NCBI GenBank assembly: GCA_009923895.1
Contig: RFSP01000052.1
Coordinates: 1-9,721 of the forward strand
DNA: 9,721 nt
From: Betaproteobacteria bacterium
GTDB lineage: Bacteria > Pseudomonadota > Gammaproteobacteria > Burkholderiales > Burkholderiaceae_C
Direction: 5' to 3'
Numbering within the stretch: position 1 is the first letter of the stretch; every line of letters begins with the position of its first letter. A program made the translations under genes and the position numbers. Below are positions 6,055 through 9,721 of this stretch, one piece after another. Below the pieces are notes generated by a model. That model was not told the DNA's origin. It was given only the letters and a program-made list of their open reading frames with translations, and did no database searches.

Positions 6055-7314
6055 ATGCCTTTCATGCGCTACTCCGCCTGGACCCTCATTCGACAAGCTT
6101 TCTCCGGCCAACAGGGCTGGACCCCCGCCTGGCGTGACGTGAAACCGCAGGACCATTACGACGTGGTCGTGGTGGGCGGAGGCGGTCATGGGCTGGCCAC
6201 GGCTTACTACCTCGCCAAGGTCCACGGCCTGACCCGGGTGGCCGTGGTGGAAAAGGGTTATGTGGGATCAGGCAATGTGGGGCGCAACACCACCATCATT
6301 CGCTCCAACTACTTGCTGCCGGGCAACACGCCGTTTTATGAGTGGTCGCTCAAACTCTGGGAGGGCCTGGAGCAGGACATCAATTTCAACGCCATGGTGA
6401 GCCAGCGCGGCGTGCTCAACCTGTTCCACTCCGACGCGCAGCGCGATGCCTTTGCGCGCCGGGGCAACGCAATGCGCATCGCGGGGGTGGACGCCGAGTT
6501 GTTGGGCCGCGAAGACGTGCGTTCGCTGGTGCCTCACCTCGACTTTGACAATGCCCGCTTTCCGGTCAAAGGCGGACTGTTGCAGCCACGCGGCGGCACG
6601 GTGCGCCATGACGCGGTGGCCTGGGGCTACGCCCGTGCCGCCGATGCGCTGGGGGTGGACATCATCCAGGACTGCGAGGTCACGGGCATTCGGGTCACCG
6701 GCGGTCGCGCCGTGGGTCTGGAGACCACACGCGGCTACATCGGTGCAGGCAAGATCGGCTTGGCCGCGGCAGGCAATTCCTCTCGCGTGGCGGCCATGGC
6801 GGGCTTGCGTCTGCCCATTGAAAGCCACGTCTTGCAGGCCTTTGTGAGCGAAAGCATCAAGCCGCTGATCGACACGGTCGTCACGTTTGGGGCTGGCCAC
6901 TTCTACATCAGTCAGTCCGACAAAGGCGGCTTGGTGTTTGGTGGGGACATTGACGGCTACAACTCCTACGCACAACGCGGGAGTCTGAGCCTGGTAGAGC
7001 ACATGATGGAAGAAGGCGTGTCCCTCATGCCCATGCTTGGGCGCTTGCGCATGGTGCGCAGTTGGGGTGGCGTCATGGACATGTCGATGGACGGCTCCCC
7101 CATCATCGACCGCACGCCTGTTCAGGGCCTGTATTTGAATTGCGGTTGGTGCTACGGCGGCTTCAAGGCCACGCCCGCCTCGGGCTGGTGTTTTGCCCAC
7201 ACCATCGCACGCGACGAGGCCCATGCGCTGAACGCAGCTTATCGGCTTGACCGGTTTGCCACGGGCCGCCTCATCGATGAAAAGGGCGCTGGCGCCCAAC
7301 CCAATCTGCACTGA
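6055..7314 (+). CDS. soxB: Sarcosine oxidase-type beta subunit (FAD/FMN oxidoreductase)
   Basis: A 419-residue beta subunit of a heterotetrameric sarcosine oxidase-type enzyme, which oxidises the N-methyl group of a secondary amino acid. An N-terminal stretch typical of SoxB ('RYSAWTLIRQAF') leads into the FAD Rossmann motif 'VVVVGGGGHGLATAYYLA' (37-54). 'GNVGRNTTIIRSNYL' (73-87) is the SoxB signature. His185 in 'RGGTVRHDAVAW' corresponds to the histidine that covalently binds FMN in characterised enzymes, and Lys371 in 'YGGFKATPASGW' to the active-site lysine. All these key residues are kept, so the subunit should be active as an oxidase. The ATG at 6055 directly follows the mmgE/prpD stop; an in-frame ATG at 6064 (residue 4) matches the usual SoxB start and may be the real one. 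GC content rises abruptly at this gene compared with the previous five. The substrate may be sarcosine or a related N-alkyl amino acid. Confidence 0.93.
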   Translation: MPFMRYSAWTLIRQAFSGQQGWTPAWRDVKPQDHYDVVVVGGGGHGLATAYYLAKVHGLTRVAVVEKGYVGSGNVGRNTTIIRSNYLLPGNTPFYEWSLKLWEGLEQDINFNAMVSQRGVLNLFHSDAQRDAFARRGNAMRIAGVDAELLGREDVRSLVPHLDFDNARFPVKGGLLQPRGGTVRHDAVAWGYARAADALGVDIIQDCEVTGIRVTGGRAVGLETTRGYIGAGKIGLAAAGNSSRVAAMAGLRLPIESHVLQAFVSESIKPLIDTVVTFGAGHFYISQSDKGGLVFGGDIDGYNSYAQRGSLSLVEHMMEEGVSLMPMLGRLRMVRSWGGVMDMSMDGSPIIDRTPVQGLYLNCGWCYGGFKATPASGWCFAHTIARDEAHALNAAYRLDRFATGRLIDEKGAGAQPNLH

Positions 7315-7323
7315 GGCTCACGC

Positions 7324-7629
7324 ATGCGCATCCATTGCCCCCATTGCGGTGACCGGTCGGTTGACGAATTCATGCAGTTCGGTGCGGCCGGTTTGGTTCG
7401 CCCCCATCCCGACGCGGGCTTGCAGGCTTATGTGGACTACGTCTACCTGCGCGACAACCCCGCAGGTCCACACCGCGAATTGTTCCAACACATCGGTGGC
7501 TGCCGCGCGTTCTTGAGCGTGTGGCGTGACACGCGTACGCATCAGATTCACGGTGTGGAGGTCGTCGCACCTGCGTTTGTCGGACAGGACGGACCGGGTG
7601 GTCAGCGGTCGCAGGAGGTGCAGCCATGA
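7324..7629 (+). CDS. soxD: Sarcosine oxidase-type delta subunit
   Basis: A 101-residue SoxD: the small zinc-binding subunit of heterotetrameric sarcosine oxidase. The zinc ligands are visible as Cys5 and Cys8 in 'MRIHCPHCGDR' and His56 and Cys60 in 'ELFQHIGGCRAFLSVWRDT'. The core 'YVDYVYLRDNPAGPHRELFQH' is characteristic. The tail after 'HGVEVV' is variable and diverges from the family. Start: GAGG (7313-7316) lies seven bases before the ATG at 7324, nine bases after the soxB stop. Its own stop overlaps the soxA ATG (ATGA, 7626-7629). The order soxB-soxD-soxA is the classical one, and length and cysteine spacing are normal. Confidence 0.94.
   Translation: MRIHCPHCGDRSVDEFMQFGAAGLVRPHPDAGLQAYVDYVYLRDNPAGPHRELFQHIGGCRAFLSVWRDTRTHQIHGVEVVAPAFVGQDGPGGQRSQEVQP
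7613..7620 (+). promoter_or_regulatory. Strong ribosome binding site of soxA
   Basis: AGGAGGTG, a near-perfect anti-Shine-Dalgarno match, lies inside the 3' end of soxD; AGGAGG ends seven bases before the ATG at 7626. It fixes the soxA start despite the 4-base gene overlap. Confidence 0.8.
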
Positions 7630-9407
7630 GCGTGTCGCACACCGCCCCTCGCCGGCTGGCCACAGGCGGTCGCATTGACCGCAGTCGCACCGTCACCGTT
7701 CATTTTGACGGCCGCGCCTATACGGCCCACCCCGGCGACACCTTGGCGTCGGCATTGCTCGCCCATGGTGTCAAACTCTTGGGTCGATCGTTCAAGTACC
7801 ACCGTCCCCGTGGTGTGCTGTCAGCAGGCCCTGAGGAGCCCAATGCGCTCGTCGAACTGCGAACAGGAGCCCGGCGCGAACCCAACACCCGTGCCACCCA
7901 AGTGGAGGTGTATGAGGGCTTGATCGCCCAGAGTCAAAACCGCTGGCCTTCGCTGGCCTTTGACTTGCGATCGGTGAACGCGTGGTTCAGCCCCTTGCTG
8001 CATGCCGGCTTTTATTACAAAACCTTCATGTGGCCTGCCAAGTTTTGGGAGCGTGTGTATGAGCCTCTGATTCGGCGCGCAGCGGGTTTGGGGCGGGCCA
8101 GCGCGCAAGAGGACCCCGACACTTACGAAAAATGCTCGTTGCATTGCGACGTGCTTGTCATTGGCGGTGGAGTCGCGGGCTTGTCGGCCGCGCTGGCCGC
8201 GGCCCGCCGTGGCGAACGCGTGGTCGTGTGCGAACAAGATTTTGAGTGGGGTGGCCGCGCGCTTTCAGACGGGGGCGACATCGAGGGGCAACCGGCCACC
8301 GCCTGGCTGGAGCAGACCATGGCCGAGTTGGCACGGTGTGCCGACGTGACCTTGTTGCCTCGTACCACCGTGTTTGGCACCTTTGACCACGGGCAATTTG
8401 GTGCAGTAGAGCGCGTGAGCGACCATCTGCTCACCCCCCGGCCCCATCAGCCGCGTCAGCGTCTGTGGCGCGTGGTGGCCCAGCGCAGCGTGCTGGCCAC
8501 TGGCGCCATCGAGCGGCCGCTGGTCTTTGAAAACAATGACCTGCCCGGCGTGATGTTGGCCGGCGCGGTGCGCACCTATGTGCAGCGGTTTGCCGTGACC
8601 CCTGGCCGCCAGGCCGTGGTGTTCATGAACCACGACGATGCAGCCATCACGATCGATCTGTTGCACCGAGCGGGCGTGACCGTGACCGCAGTGGTGGATC
8701 CTCGTGCGCAGCCTCCTGCGTCGGTGTGTGAAGCCGCTGCAAAGGCCCGTGCGCGGCTCATCCAAGGCGCAGTGATCCGCCGTGCCCTGGGAGGGGCCCA
8801 AGGGGTACGTGCCGTCGAGATTCAATCCTCACAAGGCACTCACCGCGTGGACTGTGACTTGGTGGCCATGTCAGGGGGCTGGAGTCCGGCCCTGCACCTG
8901 ACCTCGCACCTGGGGCACAAGCCCCGGTGGGACGATCAACAGTCGGCCTTTGTGCCCGCGGCCTTGCCTGAAGGCATGGAAGTCGTTGGGGCCGTTGCGG
9001 GCGCTGGCGCGTCACCGATCAGCACCTTGTGGCGTGTGCGCGGTGCATCCAACAAAGCCTTTGTGGATTTTCAAAATGACGTTTGCGTGAGCGACCTGGA
9101 GTTGGCGCACCGCGAAGGTTACCAACGCGTGGAGCATCTCAAGCGCTACACCACCTTGGGCATGGCCACCGATCAGGGCAAAACGTCCAACATCAATGGC
9201 ATTGGCATCATGGCCGAGTTGTTGAAGGTGGACATTCCGCAGGTCGGCACCACCACGTTCCGCCCGCCCTACACACCGGTGGCCATGGGGGTCTTTGCGG
9301 GGCACTCGCGGGGCAAACACTTCCGCCCCACACGCTGGGCCCCCACGCACGCGTTTTCGCAGGCGCGCGGTGCGGTCTTTGTCGAGGCGGGGCCGTGGAT
9401 GCGGGCG
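7626..9407 (+). CDS. soxA: Sarcosine oxidase-type alpha subunit, truncated by a foreign junction
   Basis: The first 594 residues are a SoxA alpha subunit. Residues about 15-80 form the ferredoxin-fold N-terminal domain ('VTVHFDGRAYTAHPGDTLASALLAHG', 'GRSFKYHRPRGVLSAGPEEPNALVEL'). A nucleotide-binding fold follows with 'CDVLVIGGGVAGLSAALAAARRGERVVVCEQ' (174-204), then 'SVLATGAIERPLVFENNDLPGVMLAGA' (288-314), and 'REGYQRVEHLKRYTTLGMATDQGKTSN' (496-522), which is highly typical. The next domain, the GcvT-like tetrahydrofolate-binding domain, begins at 'PYTPVAMGVFAGHSRG' and is cut after 'GPWMRA'. Normal SoxA is about 950-1000 residues, so some 40% is missing. The frame runs on to a TGA at 9594-9596, but those 62 residues are only the antisense of an rplA fragment. 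The break is probably an assembly chimera rather than a mutation. A strong AGGAGG sets the start. Confidence 0.9.
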
Positions 9408-9418
9408 ATCTGGTCCTC
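9398..9418. other. Junction between soxA and an inverted rplA fragment
   Basis: Upstream, the plus strand reads good SoxA up to 'GPWMRA' (codons ending at 9407). Downstream, the minus strand reads good ribosomal protein L1 up to 'SFTEDQIAR' (codons ending at 9401). The two unrelated genes meet head-on (3' cut end to 3' cut end) within about 10 shared bases, 9398-9410. No insertion sequence, direct repeat or linker is visible. Both genes lose their C-terminal part here. Confidence 0.8.
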
Positions 9419-9721
9419 GGTGAAGCTCGCCTTGGCGAAGCCGAGGTGGATGATCGCGGCCTTGTCGACCTTGAACTCCACACGACCCGACTTCAATTCG
9501 GCGATGGTGCGCTCGAGGTCGTTGGTGATCGTGCCAGCCTTCGGATTCGGCATCAGGCCCTTGCGGCCGAGCACCTTACCAAGCTTACCGACCTGACCCA
9601 TCATGTCTGGCGTCGCGATGGCAACGTCGAAGTCGCTCCAGCCACCGTCAACCTTCGCGATCAGATCGGCGGCGCCGACCTCATCTGCGCCCGCCTTGGT
9701 CGCCTCGTTCGCCTTCTCGCC
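9401..9721 (-). CDS. rplA: Ribosomal protein L1, internal fragment
   Basis: Read on the minus strand from the window edge, 107 codons encode the middle of ribosomal protein L1 (50S subunit, L1 stalk). The sequence opens with 'GEKANEATKAGADEVGAADL', continues with 'GGWSDFDVAIATPDMMGQ' and then 'GKVLGRKGLMPNPKAGTIT', the universal L1 signature region, and ends in 'VDKAAIIHLGFAKASFTEDQ'. The N-terminus lies beyond the window and the C-terminus is lost at the junction near 9401. The ATG pair at 9599-9604 is internal and not the start. Proteobacterial L1 proteins typically read 'MRVVGQLGQ.LGPRGLMPNPK' here; this one has 'MMGQVGKLGKVLGRKG', closer to actinobacterial or other non-proteobacterial types. 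It is therefore probably from a different organism than the sox genes. GC is about 60%, below the sox genes. Confidence 0.88.

Noticed and set aside
6268..7311. A 347-residue open frame antisense to soxB
   Set aside because: It is low-complexity, rich in Ala/His/Gln, recognisably a GC-bias shadow, and fully overlaps a gene with conserved catalytic residues.
7626..9596. A 656-residue SoxA-like protein with a novel C-terminus
   Set aside because: The last 62 residues are the antisense reading of an rplA fragment; the real protein is cut at about residue 594 by the junction.
9269..9604. A 111-residue minus-strand protein beginning with MMGQVGKLGK
   Set aside because: Its ATG is internal to L1 (the frame is open to the window edge with clear L1 sequence), and its last third lies in antisense soxA.

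Overview
The window looks like a piece of a Burkholderiales (Betaproteobacteria, Comamonadaceae-like) genome, probably a metagenomic contig. The reasons are the high GC content, a Bug-type (TctC) periplasmic binding protein, a CaiB/BaiF CoA-transferase and betaproteobacterial-style divergent catabolic operons under a LysR regulator. The last ~320 bases do not belong to this story. They encode an internal piece of ribosomal protein L1 (rplA) on the opposite strand, of a sequence type unlike proteobacterial L1.

Layout. (1) 1-671, plus strand: the 3' end of a CaiB/BaiF CoA-transferase gene, overlapped by 4 bases by a small DUF423 membrane protein gene. (2) 679-3468, minus strand: three genes apparently co-transcribed from right to left, an alpha/beta hydrolase, an M19 (membrane dipeptidase)-family protein and a LysR-type regulator. 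(3) 3469-3682: a 214-base divergent promoter region with an AT-rich palindrome that fits a LysR box. (4) 3683 to ~9407, plus strand: a tightly packed operon of a Bug/TctC binding protein, an MmgE/PrpD-family protein and soxB, soxD and soxA, encoding the beta, delta and alpha subunits of a heterotetrameric sarcosine oxidase-type enzyme. (5) ~9401-9721, minus strand: an rplA fragment joined inside soxA. This join removes the folate-binding (GcvT-like) C-terminal domain of SoxA and whatever followed it, such as soxG.

How the genes may work together (inference): the two divergent operons look like one LysR-controlled catabolic module. A periplasmic binding protein would capture an organic acid or amino-acid-like ligand. 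The alpha/beta hydrolase, the M19-like protein and the MmgE/PrpD protein would process it, and the SoxBDA(G) complex would oxidise an N-methyl or other secondary amino acid, passing the one-carbon unit to tetrahydrofolate. Classic sox operons carry glyA in front of soxB; here mmgE/prpD and tctC genes occupy that place, so the substrate may not be sarcosine. The M19 protein lacks the usual HxD motif and bridging glutamate of the dizinc centre. By hand-sampled lines, base composition falls from about 65-80% GC in the flanks to about 52-60% GC across 679-6054, suggesting that the middle module has a different history from the sox genes.

No tRNA, rRNA, CRISPR array, insertion sequence or convincing terminator was seen. 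The only gene-free stretch of note is the 214-base divergent intergenic region.
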